Origin: Brugia malayi
Taxonomy: Eukaryota > Nematoda > Chromadorea > Rhabditida > Onchocercidae
DNA: 64,000 nucleotides
Assembly: GCF_000002995.4 (NCBI RefSeq)
Contig: NW_025062477.1
Coordinates: 8,590,649 to 8,654,648 of the forward strand
Reading direction: 5' to 3'
Shown here: positions 1 to 13,521 of the stretch, in pieces
Numbering within the stretch: the stretch's first letter is position 1
Layout of the letters: each line of letters opens with the position of its first letter
Program-made: the position numbers and the translations under genes
Notes under the pieces: generated by a model
The model's input: only the letters and a program-made list of their open reading frames with translations
Database searches by the model: none
What the model was told of the DNA's origin: nothing

Positions 1-3000
1 TTGACATTATTTCAGAGCAACGCCGTGTACATCTGAGAAACAGATTTACTTCACTGGAACGCAATATGGTAATTTTTATAAAAATTTTTATGTTTTTAAT
101 TGAAATTTTTTCTTTATACGAAAGCAATACAATGAATATGTCATTTCGACTTGTAAGAATTTCATTTCCAGTTGATCCTTATTCGGGCTGTTGGCTTCTT
201 TTTGAATCCGATGTATCGCTTTTGGTTGGAACCTGCTGTTCTGCGAGATATTATGCATGAAAATGTTCAAGTACTATTTATTTACAATGATTTTAGTGTT
301 ATTTACACCGCTACTGCTCAAGTCGTTTAGAACGGTTTTTTGCAAATATTTGTTTGCTGTAACAATTGAATTAGCAATGAAACAGTTTAGATGTTCTTTC
401 CCCTATATTTTTTGACGTTTTAGGAAGCGCGTTCCAAAACAGTGCAGAGTTTAATGGCAGCTGGAGTTCGTGAAATGAAGCGAGCTGAACGTGTAACATA
501 TTTGCAGCGGATTGTCAAAAATTTGTCTTCATTCAAGGTTTGGTTTTATTCGTATTGTATTTTCTCAAAAATGAAATGTTGCTAATAGGTTTGATATTTT
601 TGGTTTCGAAATGATGCAGGAAGTTTTCAGGAAATGAGGGCCTTAAGAAGCCAGCTTGCTTTTCATCCAATTTCGGATTCAGCTTTGAAGAAGAAATTTT
701 TTATTGAGGCTTTCAATAAGGCGAAACAATTGTTATTTATGTAATTCAGTTTTCTTCTTTTCATATATAATTTTTTTTCAAAAGCAAATATAGTTTTTCA
801 AAAAATTCAAAAAACTGATCAAAGGTTTTAATTGGAATCTAATCCCATTAAGAACTGTGAGTTTATATGTTTAAGGGAATCGGAAAAATTACCAAAAACT
901 AGCGAGGATGATGAATCATTCGAAAAATTTATAAACATTGGTAAAATAAACATATCAACAGAAGTGCAAAGAACTTTAGCAGTTCCGATACGATCGCAGA
1001 AACCGAAGGATCCAAATCAGATCCGTCACTGCGTTGCTTTCAACGTTGTTGTGGTACGCAGTTCTTATAATAATTACCTTGTTGTATTTTTTATTTCAGA
1101 AGACAAACTATTCCCACAACAAAACTTTTGGGGTAGTATGGATTCAATTTTTAAATTATTTTGCTACTTGGTTTCTCTGGTAGAAATGATTTTTTAAAAA
1201 TTTTAATGAAAGTTTTTAAAGGAGCAAATCTTAAATGATTGAGTTCTGGAGAATGCGAATCGTTAGAACAATTCTTTTTTAGCAGTTCAAATATTTCAAA
1301 ATATTCAAAGCGTATTTTCAGGGGGCTTTGATAAGTGAGCAGGATTTAACAAATAAAAGTATGGAGTATATTTTTGAGAAGTTGGGAGTTCCAGCTGTTA
1401 CACGGATACTCGAACAGCTTCGTATTGATGGCCTTATCACCAGACAAAGATTCCCTATTGAAGATTCAAAATTTTCTTGGAAAAGCCAAGCAACATTATC
1501 ATTCAAGTAAATTTGAATAATTTTAGTGGTAGGTGTATATTTAGTATCTTTATTGGTAATGAAATTTAGCATCAAAAAATGAAAATTATTTTATAGCTTT
1601 CGACACTTTTTTAATCATCGTTTCCATCCGGACATGTTAGAACAACTTATTGGATCCAGCGAAGAAATGGAACGTGGCACAGAATTTTCGGCCGATGATG
1701 ATAGTGCTGGCACTGTTGCAGCTGTTACTAGATGCTTCTATGCAGGAGTAACTGAAATACTTATTTTTCCATAATTTAAAATTTTGTGAAATTGACATTA
1801 CTGAAATCTTTAGAAGTAACTGTTTCGTTTACCGCTGCAGGAACATTCTTCTTAACGTATCATCGTTTTTAACTGGAAACTTTGTATTCTGAATCTTACT
1901 GTGCTGTTGAAACCGGTTACTAAAATATGCCTTTTTTTTTTTTCTTAATTAAATTTTTTAGCCTGCGCTGAAAATAATTATGGATGATAATGTATTGGAA
2001 TGTTTCGATGCGTCTTCTCAAGAAGTGAGTTACAATTTTATGGTTACAGGCTTCACTTATTGAGGTAAATAATGAGAATGTGAAAATCAGCATCATATTT
2101 TTCTCCCTTACGGTACATTGTTGTTTTTTTTTATTTATTTTTATTATTGACTTCTCTTATAGTTTCGATGGCTAACCAACCAACTTGTTCAAGAGAGTAG
2201 TCATTTTCTTAATTACTGTTCACTCTTATAATTTCTAAGATGGTCTCAAATATATTCCATGAACTAGTAAACTGGTATTGTATATTATTATTGTTTGAAA
2301 ATTGTTGCAAATTTGTTCTAATCTACATTTTTAAATTATGTTTATAAATTATGTTAATTTTAAGCAAATCGTGAACGCTACTAAACAGCTACGGTATTTG
2401 GAGTCGGCAGATTTGCATTTGGAACGGATAACTGTGAAACCCGAAGGAGATTACACACTGTGTGATATTCCTGATTTGCAGCAGATTTTAGATTCACTAA
2501 AGCAGATTTACTCGTTAGAAATGATAAGAAACGCAAATTTTGATGATTATTTAATGTTACAATCGACTTTCTCACGTTCATTTTTGCGTCGAATTCACAC
2601 AGCAATAAAGGAATCGAAATTTATTGGGATGTCGATTGAAGAGTTAACAGTGAGTATTTGAAATCAAAAAGTTTAAAGGTGATCAGATTTTGAGAAAAGA
2701 GATTAAATTCCGGCTTTGAGAGTTCTCGCAGTGTCGGGAATTTTCTGGTCATAGTTTTGAATTTTGAAGTATATTTTCAATATTCTAGTTACTGTAATTT
2801 TTATCGCATTGCAGTTCCTCTAGAAATTATCTTCCGTTTACTTTTTAATTTCAGATAGTTTTAAAAAACACTGGTTCAGTGGTAAGTTTGGCTGTGCAAC
2901 AAATGGTAGAAGATTCACAGTTGATAACTGTTGGTGTTGATACGGTAAGGTATGTACTCCCAGCTTACAGTGACTGTTGGCTTGTTCCTTATGGGAAGCT

Positions 3001-4384
3001 TGTCTATGTTCCAGCTCCTTGGTTTACTCCATGTGGTGAAATTTATGCACCTGCTGTGAGGTACGTGTTTCGTAACTTGTTCTAAAGATTTTCGAACGAA
3101 ATTTGCAATAGGATTAGTTTCAAGAACTTTTTTAATTTAATTTCGAATCGTAATATTTTCTCATTTTGGAAAGTGTTTTATTATCTTCATTCTCTTAGTT
3201 TCATTTTGTTGATCTTGCTAAAACGGTTTAGCAGAAGAATAGTTGTCTGTAAATACATAAGATTGGCAGTAAGTTGAAGCTTTTCATTTTAAGGTGGATG
3301 GCAGAAGGTGTCTTGTTCTCAATCATTGGTCGTCCTGGATGTCCTATTGATGAATTGAAAAGACAGTTCGCATATGTTCTGCAACCACGAATGTTGCTGG
3401 AAATGATTCGAATATTGGAACTATGTAGTTGCATTCGTATTCAAAAGTTAACTTCTAGGACATTCAAAAGAAGATCTGTGTTTGAAAATGGTGAATTTGA
3501 ACCCCATTATATTCCATTATTCAAAAAGTCAGGTTGTCTGTTAATTTTAAAATATCATTTCAACTCATTTCAATTAAATTATAAGAATAGCTAGTTTCTA
3601 CACGATGCTAAGTTTTAGCTGTTGCAAATTTTAAGGGAACCTTATCAAGGTTGGTAGTTTGCGAAAATTGATCATGTTTTTCTATATTGGTTGATCAGGT
3701 TTAGTTTTTTGCATTAAATGTCGCTTGCTTTTCTAATTATAAGATTTATTTTGCTTATGACGAATAGATTGATTCATAGTGTGCTTCTCCCATTCAAAAT
3801 AAGTAATTTACAATTTTGTAACGGTGAAGGCATATTTTGGATGGAATTGTGAAGTTGGATAAACATTTATTGAAAAGAGAAACATAAGATGTAGGCGAAT
3901 ATATGAAATAATGAATATATGAAAATATTGAAAGAAAAATACATATAAAGTGGTTGAATTCTATGTTCAATATTCTAGTAATTTCTATCGCACTGCATTT
4001 CTTTGGAAGAATCCATCATGTATTTCAATTTAAGATAATATTAAAAAATAGTGGTTGAGTGCTGTGTTTGGCGAATATATAAAAAGATTTGTTGAAAAAA
4101 GAAACATGTTCATATTCAGAAATTAACTTTCAGGATATTTAAAAGAAAGTATGTGTTTGAAAACGATGAATTCTGAACTTAGAAAAAACTAATATTCAAG
4201 CTGACCAATTAGGAATTTATTGATACCATGTATATATTTACCAACTTATTCAGTTCAAACGGAAGTGGAAGGAGATGTATTTTATGTGTCTGCGACCAAA
4301 AATGCAATGGAACAATTTTCACGAATATTTGGCACGGTACCACAACCTGCAGTTCTTAAATCGACTCGTCCAGAAGACATTTAA
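1..4384 (+). CDS. GTF3C1: TFIIIC largest subunit, C-terminal part (GTF3C1/tftc-1-like), 5' end outside window
   Basis: Partial gene for the B-box-binding subunit of TFIIIC, which recruits TFIIIB to tRNA and other RNA polymerase III genes in the nucleus. Twelve exons join in phase: 16-68, 424-537, 631-740, 876-1053, 1100-1132, 1322-1506, 1597-1747, 1962-2024, 2365-2649, 2855-3060, 3294-3532 and 4254-4384, giving about 582 residues and a TAA stop. Exon 6 encodes a winged-helix-like stretch (VPAVTRILEQLRIDGLI). Exons 10-11 carry the conserved C-terminal signature: a PAPWFTPCGEI segment, then GRPGCPIDEL, YVLQP and LLEMIRILELCSCI, closely resembling the vertebrate GTF3C1 C-terminus, where a Pro-Trp motif precedes PG...L...LQP..v.ELL..L..lGC. 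The last exon (IFGTVPQP) resembles the family's final RLG-VFP block. The family call rests on recognition of this C-terminus; the first exons are poorly conserved and are assigned by phase continuity. The last intron is unusual (see repeat at 3961-4180). Confidence 0.75.
3961..4180 (+). repeat. Decayed duplicate of exon 10/11 pieces inside the last intron of the TFIIIC gene
   Basis: Bases about 3961-4075 match 2766-2895, the end of intron 9 plus the start of exon 10, with many substitutions. Bases about 4114-4180 match 3441-3510, inside exon 11. The order and orientation are the same as in the gene, but the intervening parts are missing and the splice acceptor is altered (TTTCAG to TTTAAG). 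It looks like an old tandem duplication of the 3' part of the gene that has since decayed within an intron. Confidence 0.65.
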
Positions 4385-4589
4385 TTGCCAGTTCGAGTTA
4401 TGTAACCCTACTTTTATCTATTTTGTTCCCTTGCTTATCCTTTAATTTCCTTTTCGAGTTCACAAAATCATGTTTTTCATCTATAGAAGTTCAGCTGTAA
4501 CATTGCAATTTAGTAAAGTGGTTAAATCAACTCTGCTCATCTACATTTATTGATTGAATGATTTTTCTTTATTTTTCTTTGAGAGAAGA

Positions 4590-5718
4590 ATGACAAAAGG
4601 AGTAAGGAAAATCGAGGTTCATACCCAACCCAAACCGGTCGTTATTAATGTTTCCTGTCTCTATGATGGGTTGAGTTTTTTTCTTGTATCTTCTTTCCCT
4701 TTTTTGTTTCTACAGGTTAGAGTGAACTTGAGAAAGTTTTGCGACAGGTGTAAAGTCCCTTTCTTTGTAAAATTGGAGAAGGTAGTCTGATTTTTTAATC
4801 TTAACATGAAAATGTTCTTGATTTCTTGATATGAGAAGAAATTTTCGTTTCTTATTAACCAGTTTTTATCAGTTTTTTTTTTTAAATATGTGTAGGAAAT
4901 TGCCTTTTCAGAGATTTTTTTTTCTATAAACTTTTTTAAGAAATTCTGAACTTTATTGCGCATTTTATGTTTTTGTATGTGCTTCGCTTACCTAGAGAAT
5001 GTTAAAGCAAAAAGAAAACAGACATGTGTTCAGGTTAATTTCAGAGTTTCTAGCATCCTAACAAATTCACATTTGCTCCCTTAGTTTTTTAGCATCCATT
5101 AAAATTCACCTTTATTTTCTGTCATCTGAATCTAATTTTAAATCTTTATGTTAATTTGAAGTGGTTCTAAGATGTGTAGATTTGATTTCAGTGATAAATT
5201 TATGAAGACATTTTAAAAACCTAATTTTTAAAAGTTTCGTTGTTTTTTATTTTTCATATTTTTTCTCTATTAGATTTGTTGAACCGTAAATTGTATTGAA
5301 AAGCGAACAACTGCAGACACGATTTTTAACATTGTTTCATATTTGAAGTCTACGTCTAAACTGCAATGTTTGCCACCTTCTTTAAGAACTGTTAGACCCA
5401 AAAAAGAATATGGAGAAAATTTTAAATCGCCTACCTTTACTTAAAATTATCTATGGTATTATTTTTTGCCAAGTCCTGATCTATTTTCATCTTGAACAGA
5501 GGATTTTTGCAGTATTTGTTACTAATTACACGGCAACAATGCTACATGTTTTTAATGGTCCAGTTGAGCCAGTGTCGTTGGCTGAATTCCAGAAGGCCAA
5601 AGGAAATAAAACTTTGTTCTCGTGTCATACCGTAAGCTGTCTTTTTTCCAGTGATTCATTATTCTTAAATACTAAGATTCGGTTGGTTTCTAGGTGGGTT
5701 CGTGAGTGTATTTCCTAG
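4590..5718 (+). other. Unresolved coding-like stretches between the TFIIIC gene and the tail-anchored protein
   Basis: Several open stretches look partly coding, but I could not join them in phase. One begins at ATG 4590 (MTKGVRKIEVHTQPKP), 206 bases after the TFIIIC stop. Another at about 5298-5450 reads STSKLQCLPPSLRTVRPKK, then meets a stop. An open frame at 5410-5718 (102 codons) starts MEKILNRLPLL with a hydrophobic stretch typical of a signal anchor and continues RIFAVFVTNYTATML. A plausible donor lies at 5630 (GTAAGC). These may be upstream exons of the membrane protein ending at 7255 or of a separate short gene. No family was recognised. The rest of 5720-6790 holds no convincing exon. 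Confidence 0.25.
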
Positions 5719-6797
5719 CGACCTCACAGAATTTTAAGACTACTATATTTTGTGTGGTAAATATTTTTAGTTTTAATTGTTGGTAATAAAGTTTTGAAAT
5801 CACTATTCAGGATTTTCACACACTCTGTTAATTAATTTTAATTTCCTTATGGATGGTGCTGTTTTTTCACTAGATGTGAAGACAGTATGGCACCGCTGGT
5901 GGAAACAGTTGAGATCCTTTTATAAAATTAAGAGAATTTTTCATGATATTGCAGTGGGAATTGCTTCTGCTTATATGGATAACATAATAGGAAAACAAAG
6001 AAATGAAAACATTGAGACTTGATATTTCGGAGGCAGTTTGTGGCTATTAAAGTTGAGAGTTTCCGGATTTCCCGCATGGTATGCTGTGTAAATCATAATG
6101 ACGTATTTGTAATGAAGAAATAACATGGTTTTAATTTATCGAATTGCTAATCATAATTAGAAAATGTGGGATTCGAAATATTAAAGATTTATCCGTGCGA
6201 TGCGATATCGCAGTTTCTCTACATTTATTAGAAGTGAAGGCTGGTGACTTGAGATTTCCAGTTACGCAACGATCACAATATCATTTTGAGAGCTGAACTG
6301 TGTTATGATTTTGGAAGATTCCGTAAAAGTCTTTACTGAAAGGGATATGCCATGCGGGATGGCTTATGATAAAAATTTTCTCATTGTTGTGCTATTTGCG
6401 AAATTGAAGTCATTGATTTGTGCGAAAATTTTGAGAGAAGCAAGCGATTGAGCAAAGTTTGAACAGATTGTTTTTTGAAATATGCAACATGAGAAAGAAA
6501 TTTGCATCAAACTGCTTGGAGTGATGATATTTTTTTTAGCATTGAGAATCTGATTAGTGCTACAGAATTGCACTCAGAACTTCTGATGTCTCTAATTGTG
6601 TATTGTTATGAAATCCTAGGGCATTTTTGGAATGTTGTCCCTTCAAATCAATGATTTATCTCTTTTTATAGATAAGACTTCGATAACGCCCTGAAAGTAC
6701 ATCTTTTTTTATGTTTAGAAATAAAATTTTTTCCAAATCACTTCATCCTTAACTCAACATTTAATGATAATGCTGTTGAAAAATTAAATGATTCTAG

Positions 6798-7255
6798 AAA
6801 CGACAAATTATTTACCATGAAGATGGACGACGATTTGTGGGAGACAAAATTGAAAATGAACAAAGTGTTTCCAGTCTGTGGTCTACAGCTCTAACACGTT
6901 CAGTAGCACAGGATTTGAAAGATAGATCTAATGAAGATTTCACGTTGCGCAATCTTGGGCTTATACATTACGGTGAGTTTTTTGTTCACAACAAGGGAAC
7001 GAAGGATGATAGACACATGAGTACATTTCCAAACTGCTTATCTTTCTAAAACATTTCTTTTTCTTTATCTTCTTTCAATTCTTTTACAGTTCACTTATTT
7101 CTAGTGTTTCAAAAAAATACTCAAAAACACATTTATTTCCAGTGTCTCATTTGTTGCAACAAATCGTGTCACAACGGAATGTACGGACAACGTTCATATT
7201 GATAGCTTTGAACATTGCATTAATCTTACTGTTTCTCTACATTTTTGTATTCTGA
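6798..7255 (+). CDS. C-terminal exons of a small tail-anchored membrane protein
   Basis: Two exons, 6798-6972 and 7143-7255, join in phase 1 and encode about 95 residues ending in TGA. The polar part includes YHEDGRRFVGDKI and LTRSVAQDLKDRSNEDFTL. The last ~22 residues are strongly hydrophobic (FILIALNIALILLFLYIFVF) right before the stop, the hallmark of a tail-anchored protein inserted post-translationally with its N-terminus in the cytosol. Arg residues (SQRNVRTT) precede the membrane segment. The exon begins after an acceptor (TTCTAG), so at least one upstream exon with the start codon is expected, possibly among the unresolved stretches at 4590-5718. I do not recognise the family. Inner-nuclear-membrane or SNARE-type proteins share this topology, but I see no diagnostic motif. 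Confidence 0.5.
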
Positions 7256-8424
7256 TTTCGTGCCATAGTATAGTATTCTTCAAGATACAAAAACTGCCTA
7301 CGTATATTACATTTATTCAAAATGAATTTAGTAATTGGGGGCTTTCATTATTACTGAAATGATAAAACTTGAAGCCTACAGCTATATGTTATGACACATT
7401 TATGCCCTTTTGATATAATCGAGATGCATACATCTGCAGTCGTCATCTGTCGTGCAAAATATCGCTGCTTGATGGCCATCGGAACTTTGTTCTTCTTTTG
7501 CAGAGATATGCGGGGAGGAGTACCGATCAGTTTCACTTATACACTAACTTCTATAGACTAGTTAAGACTTGACTATTGGAAAAGAACTTAATTTTCATAA
7601 ATGGTTTATATAGAATAAGCATGCCTATCAGTGATAATTAACCATTATTGACACGGTGATCAAGAATATCAATTGTATTGCTGTAAAGCTGTTATGAAGT
7701 AAACTTTACACTCTTTGATACATGCTATCACAAACGCATGACTTAAGATTTGCAATGAAGAGCAACTTCGCTTAAGACGGACCACACCTTTTATGAGTGA
7801 CGCTGTATGCATTTTCTGCACAATCTTTCAAATTATTGCAGCTCTGAACAGCATTCATTTTCTGTGACAAATTATTCGCAACATGTTTTCAAACAGAGAA
7901 AGAGATTTCAAAGGTTTTGAACTTTCCTGCAAGAATGACAATCTATTTTAAGTTGCACAGATGTTGCATTTCCAACGTCTTACGTATTCTTGATTGTTGA
8001 ACCTACCATACATAACAAGTTACCACTTCTTAAAATACAAACAACGTATGCATGTAACGAGTGCCTTACGTTACAGTTTACTTTAGTTCCAAATGACAAC
8101 AAAACAACAGAGTTGAAAGTTCACGACGAGGGACACCCTGCATCCCAAACATATCCGTCTCACAACACTGAGACATTGGAAGGCTATGGGATGATACTGG
8201 GCCGTGCTATATTCCGACTCCTTTGGCTTCAGCTGTGGGTGAGATGGGCAACTTTATAGTTGTTAAAGTGCATTTCTCGTGACTCATCTTGGATCTCGAA
8301 AGTCACTTCCAGACCAACTGATGATTACTTACTTATCTTGGATTGGTCTGAGCTAATCTGATTCGTCAAAATTCTCTAGTTCTTATATTGCAGTTATTAT
8401 GTAAAAAGCTTCATTTCTAGCCAC
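7256..8424. other. Intergenic stretch
   Basis: About 1.2 kb between the tail-anchored protein and the RMDN gene. It contains a 270-base open frame (about 7990-8259) without a credible start or splice context and somewhat richer in GC than its surroundings. I cannot assign it. Confidence 0.4.
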
Positions 8425-10579
8425 ATGTTGACTAGAATGTTAATGCGACCATCACGACTTTTCCCGCTAGCTGGTGGTAGAATGCAGGTGACCAAGGTCG
8501 GTTTTCATTTGTTAATTCTGAAATTTGTATAAATGACATCTTCACTTAGTGACAGGAAATTTTTACTTATTTCAGGGTATACGAAATACAATGATACGAA
8601 AATTCGATACGTATAAAAAAGTACGACGAGTTTTGGTATTAGCTACGGCTACCGGGACAACAGGTGATTTTGTTGCATTATTCATCACTAGTAATAGATG
8701 GTTAACCAGTTTAGTGTTTATAATATTGTTTTGAAAACATCTTTCTATTTATTCAAGTTTCCATCCACTCATCTTTATACCGTCCAGGTTTCGCATTAGT
8801 ACCATTTCTGAGCAAGAAGTCAGAAGACAGTGTCTCTGAGGAAACAGCAAAAATAGAGCGTTTCAAGCAAGAAGCTGATACACTGTACAGCGTTTATTTG
8901 ATCGAAAATGCATACAACGTCTTAAGGAGGTCTGTTATTGAAAATAGATTTCTCGTCACTTTTTGCTGAAATAGAATTGTTGTTTATGCAATCTGGTATA
9001 ACTTTTTTAAGATTTTCATCAGGTAATGATCCACAAATGCTTTGGCGATTGGCTCGTGTATTATGCGAAAAGGCGAAAATGTCTAAGGTTATCTTTTAAG
9101 TTTTGTCTTGGCAAGGATTCAAGGTTCTTTAGGGTCAGTAACCAGTTTCTATCGTTCATAATTATTGCATAATAAATGAGATTTTTTTTTATTTTTCCAT
9201 CTTCAGAAATCTTTTAGGACAAAGATGATAGAAAACGCTTCATGTATGATGCCCTGAAAATGGCTGAGAAAGCACTTGATAATGAAGGTGAAAGGTCTTG
9301 TTGGGAAGCTCATAAATGGTAAGTTATTGATATTGTTGTTCAAGATGAACAATAATATGTTCATAATTATTTCAGATTGCACAAGTCATAAATACTGAAA
9401 TAATTGTAAGCAAGAGAGTTCAAGTTCTGATAGCTGTATTGGTTACCGGTTGACAGTATTTCTCCAACTGCTTCCAATTTGAGCAGATGATAGTTCTTTT
9501 TAACTCCTTGGTGAACTTTCTGAATAGTGAAAAATTTATTGCATTTGAATATTGGCAAAAATAAGTTCTGCATGAAACAGAAGTACTGAATGAAATAAAA
9601 AAAGAGAAGATTAAAGATTTTGATTATACAAGGTTTAGTTAGGGGAAAAAGGATTCCTTATGAGTACGTTTGTTAATTTTTATATAGTGTGAGGTGCTTA
9701 TAGTATCCTGACATACAATGATTGGTATAACAGGAGGGATCATGAAAATGAAAGATTTCTCACAATATATGTCTTTTTTTGGTAAGCTTTGTTTAGGTAT
9801 GCTATTGTGCTAAGTTATGTATCAGAACATGAAGGTACCAGAGAACAAGTTCGACAATCTTTCGAAATCCGCAAACACCTAGAAAAAGCACTTAATTTAA
9901 ATTCTACTGATGCGACTACTTGGCATGCACTTGGTTCGTATTTATTATATACGTTGCTTGTGAACGTAGACTATATTTTGTTGTTGAAGTATTCTTCCTG
10001 TTGAGTTATTCTTTTTCCTTTTGAAGCCTTGAAGCTTTATTAATTTAGGCGTGTGGTATTTTACATATGCAGATTTGCCATCATGGAAAGCTTCAATAGT
10101 AAAGGCACTGTTCGGATCAGTTCCATTGGCGACATACGAAGATGCTTTGAGGTGCTTTCAAAAAGCTGAGTTTATCAAGGTAACACTGGAACTTTTTGTA
10201 TTTTGAAATTAACTTATGAGAAAAACTTTTTTCTTATGATTTTATAATCCCTTTCTTATGTGACAATTTTGATAATAACACATATCTCATGGATATTAAT
10301 TTCAGCCGAATTTCGATTCTTCAAATTTGTGGTACTTGGCAGAAGTAAAAACCAGACTTGGTCAAAAAGAAGAAGCTTTTGAACTTTATAAAGCTGCATT
10401 CAAAATGCCAGTTATTACGATGGATGATGGTGATACTCATGATAAGGTAAAAATTTTCATTTTGAAAGAGTTTTTGTTTTCCTTATTGACTCTAAAATTA
10501 TTACTTATGTACTACCTTATCATTTTAGGCATACCAAAAATTACGGAAGCTTGGTGTAAAGGATTTTACTAAACTCTAA
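8425..10579 (+). CDS. Regulator of microtubule dynamics family protein (RMDN/RMD), TPR-like
   Basis: Multi-exon gene for a TPR-like protein of the RMDN family (C. elegans RMD proteins, vertebrate RMDN1-3). Members associate with microtubules and, in some paralogues, with mitochondria. The chosen start (MLTRMLMRPSRLFPLAGG, 8425-8487) gives an Arg-rich, acid-poor N-terminus followed in exon 2-3 by a hydrophobic stretch (VLVLATATGTTGGFALV), consistent with mitochondrial targeting or a membrane anchor. Later exons carry the family's helical repeats: ERFKQEADTLYSVYLIENAY, SGNDPQMLWRLARVLCEKAK, YAIVLSYVSEHEGTREQV, LNSTDATTWHALGVWYF, NFDSSNLWYLAEVKTRLGQ and the C-terminal AYQKLRKLGVKDFTKL before the TAA at 10577-10579. 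The motif order from W-RLAR to WH-LG-W to the C-terminal leucine-rich end is characteristic. Which paralogue it is was not resolved. Confidence 0.85.
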
Positions 10580-11363
10580 ATCACAATGTTGCTTTTTGAA
10601 GATATTTCTCGGTATTTCAATGAATTGTATTTAGCTGTTTTGTGACTCTTTAGTCGTTTTCTGACGATGTGAAGATTTATGTTACCTATTGCAGTAATAC
10701 TTCATTAACTAATAGGAAATCATCAACCATTTATGTTTAATTTGCTATGTTGAATAATCTTTTTGAATTATTTTAGTAATTTCAAAGGAATTTTGTGATT
10801 ACTTCTTGCACTATAGATACCAATGCATTAATTAATTCTACAGCAAGAAATTCCATCATTCTTTTCCATATTTTTCAAATAAAATTTTGATTCGGTCTAG
10901 TTCATATGTTTTCACTAGTTTATTGTTTCTTATTACCTTGCTTAATTGGAAAACTGTATTGCAGTTAATGCAAGCTGTACACATTCTGCACTGTCATAAA
11001 ATGATTCTCCTATTTAATTATCTTTTTTGGCACTAAGTAAACACTGTCTCGACAATAAGTATTTTCTCAATGACTGTACAGCTACCAGATAAGTCATTAG
11101 TTATTAGCATTTTGAGAAATCTGTTCATATATTTTTCTCAAAGTTTATGAAAAAATGGCGTTCCTCTCTTAAGGTTAAAAGTACTCGCCTTTGCGAATGA
11201 TGTGTCACAATATGCTGTCAGTTAAAGTTAGGGTTAAAGTTTTAATTAAAAAAACATCCACCTAAAAACAAAACTTTGTGTCTTTTCTATTAGCGATTAA
11301 CTTTTGTAAAGAATAAAGAATGCTTTGCTGATTCTTTGGCAGTGATTGTTATAGCACCTAAAA
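10580..11363. other. Intergenic: RMDN 3' region and NCBP1 upstream region
   Basis: No open frame of interest on either strand. It should hold the 3' UTR of the RMDN gene and the promoter or 5' UTR of NCBP1. An AATAAA-like hexamer occurs at about 10879 (AAATAAAA). Confidence 0.4.
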
Positions 11364-13489
11364 ATGATTCACTTGCCACACAGTGATCATGATCGAAGGA
11401 GGCGTCCCGGTGATGAAGGTATAAATTATAATGAAATAAAATTTGCTTAGTGCTTCCAAAGATTTACAATGATTAATTGTTGGATATTTTGGTATCCATT
11501 TTATGATTAGATTGATAATATATAGTCCTTAAGTTTCAGTTTTTATCTGGTAAGATTTTTAGGGAGCGATTGGTGTTATAAGAGACGGCGAGCTGTCCTT
11601 GAAAAGACAGAATTGGAAATGCATTTAGAACTACTCATCAGTGGAATTGCTGAGAAGGTAAGGTCGATTCCTCATACTGATCTCTGTGTGGCTGATAATT
11701 CAAAACATAGCTTTATTGTTTTTATAAATAAAATTGGCAAGGGTTGATGACATAGTTCCACCGCTTTTCGATTTTGTCGCATTTGAAGTGGACAGTATTA
11801 TTTAACTTTAATTTTTAATTTAGAGTAACTCATCTATGGAATCCAATTTGGAGAGATTAGCACAATCACTAGGAACTTACCTCATCACTGATGCAGATCG
11901 CATTATTGATATTATCATAGAATGGTAATACCTTGACATTTCAATATTTTCTATGTAAATAAAATTAAGAAATTGAAAGTAGTGTTAATTACTGGCAGGA
12001 AAAAAAATTTTTTTTTTTTTGCAGCGTATGTTACTTGCGAGAAGAAATTACTGCATATTCAACTCTTGCGGGCTTGTTAAACTCAAAAAAACAAAAATTT
12101 GGTTTTGAGGTATCACAAGCTTTTTTTTATATTAAGAGGAACAAAATAATATATTTAAGCATAGTATAACTTAGTTACTATGATAGCATTTATTTCACTA
12201 AAATTTTCAGCTTCTGAGGCAATCATTGGAAGTTTTGCGAGAGAAGCTTGTATCTGCTGATTTCAATCATGCCTTGCATATTGTAAGTTTTATGGTTTTC
12301 GAAACCTTATTTGTATATTTTTTTTTTCATGAATGGTTTCCGTTCATTAATTTTCGATTTCTTCAGGTCACATTTCTGGCTGACTTGGTCAATTGTCACG
12401 TTGTTTCGTCTAATTCTTTAGTCGAGTTTTATGAAGGCTTTATGGAAGCAGCATGTGAAGAAGGCATCCCGCAAGTATGATTTGTGATGTGGGCATATAT
12501 ACTGGATTCGTACTGCATCTAGATTTTGAAGGCGAAATAAAAAAAACTTAGTAACTACTTGCTGATTTATCGATTTAGTTTTTACTTAAACAGAAAGGAA
12601 GTCGAGTTTCTCACGTTTTGAAGAGTTTGATCTTCCCAGGTTCGAAGTGATTGGTTTGTTTATGCGGTATTGCATAGTCTTCCCTGGTCAGGACCTGAAC
12701 TAAATGATAGAGAGAAGGAACCGCTTGATAATCTCTTAGAAGGCATTGAGAAATACATGCTTGAAAGGAGCACATCTCATGCTAAGGTAAACCTGTGATA
12801 ACTTTTTTTTCAGGAACTGCCTAGCGCATATGATATTGTTAAAACATAATGTGAACATATATTTTTTAAATTTTATATAAACTTTTGGGGTGTAGGAAGA
12901 TGCTGAAATAAGAATGGGTTTTTACTATACGAACACTAAGCACTGAATGAAACACAGACAAAATTATTGATTTTGAAATTACATAGTATACAATTACTTT
13001 ATGTAGTTATAATTAAGTGTAGATACCACTATTCGTTTCCACAACTTCTCTTTAACTATTTCCACCGTCCTTATTCTTTTATTTATTGTTGATTTCCCTT
13101 TCTTACTGTCAGAAATTGTTTTTTTTAGTTGCTTCAAGTTTGGTCAGCAATGGAACATGAACAGGACGAATATTTGTGTAGTCTTTGGACTCAGATTTCC
13201 AAGCTACGGGATGATGGTTGGATAGAGCGGCATATTTCACGATATTATGTAGGATTTGATGGTTCTCTGGCCAGTGCGGTTGCACATAATTTACCTTTGT
13301 AAGAGTTATTATTAATTCTTGTTAATTTAGATAGCTATACATATAACCAACAATAAAAAAAAGGGAAAATAAAAAACCAACAAACTTAGGAGAAGCAAAC
13401 AACAATAAGACCTTCAAAAAGAAGTTAAACTTAAAAGAACATTAAAAAATCCATTAATATCTCTAAACTAACAAAATTAGTGTTAGCAT

Positions 13490-13521
<32 letters not shown>

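Noticed and set aside
1325..1350. Translated LISEQDL resembling the Myc epitope tag
   Set aside because: It lies within an in-phase exon of the TFIIIC gene and the match is partial; coincidence, not an engineered tag.
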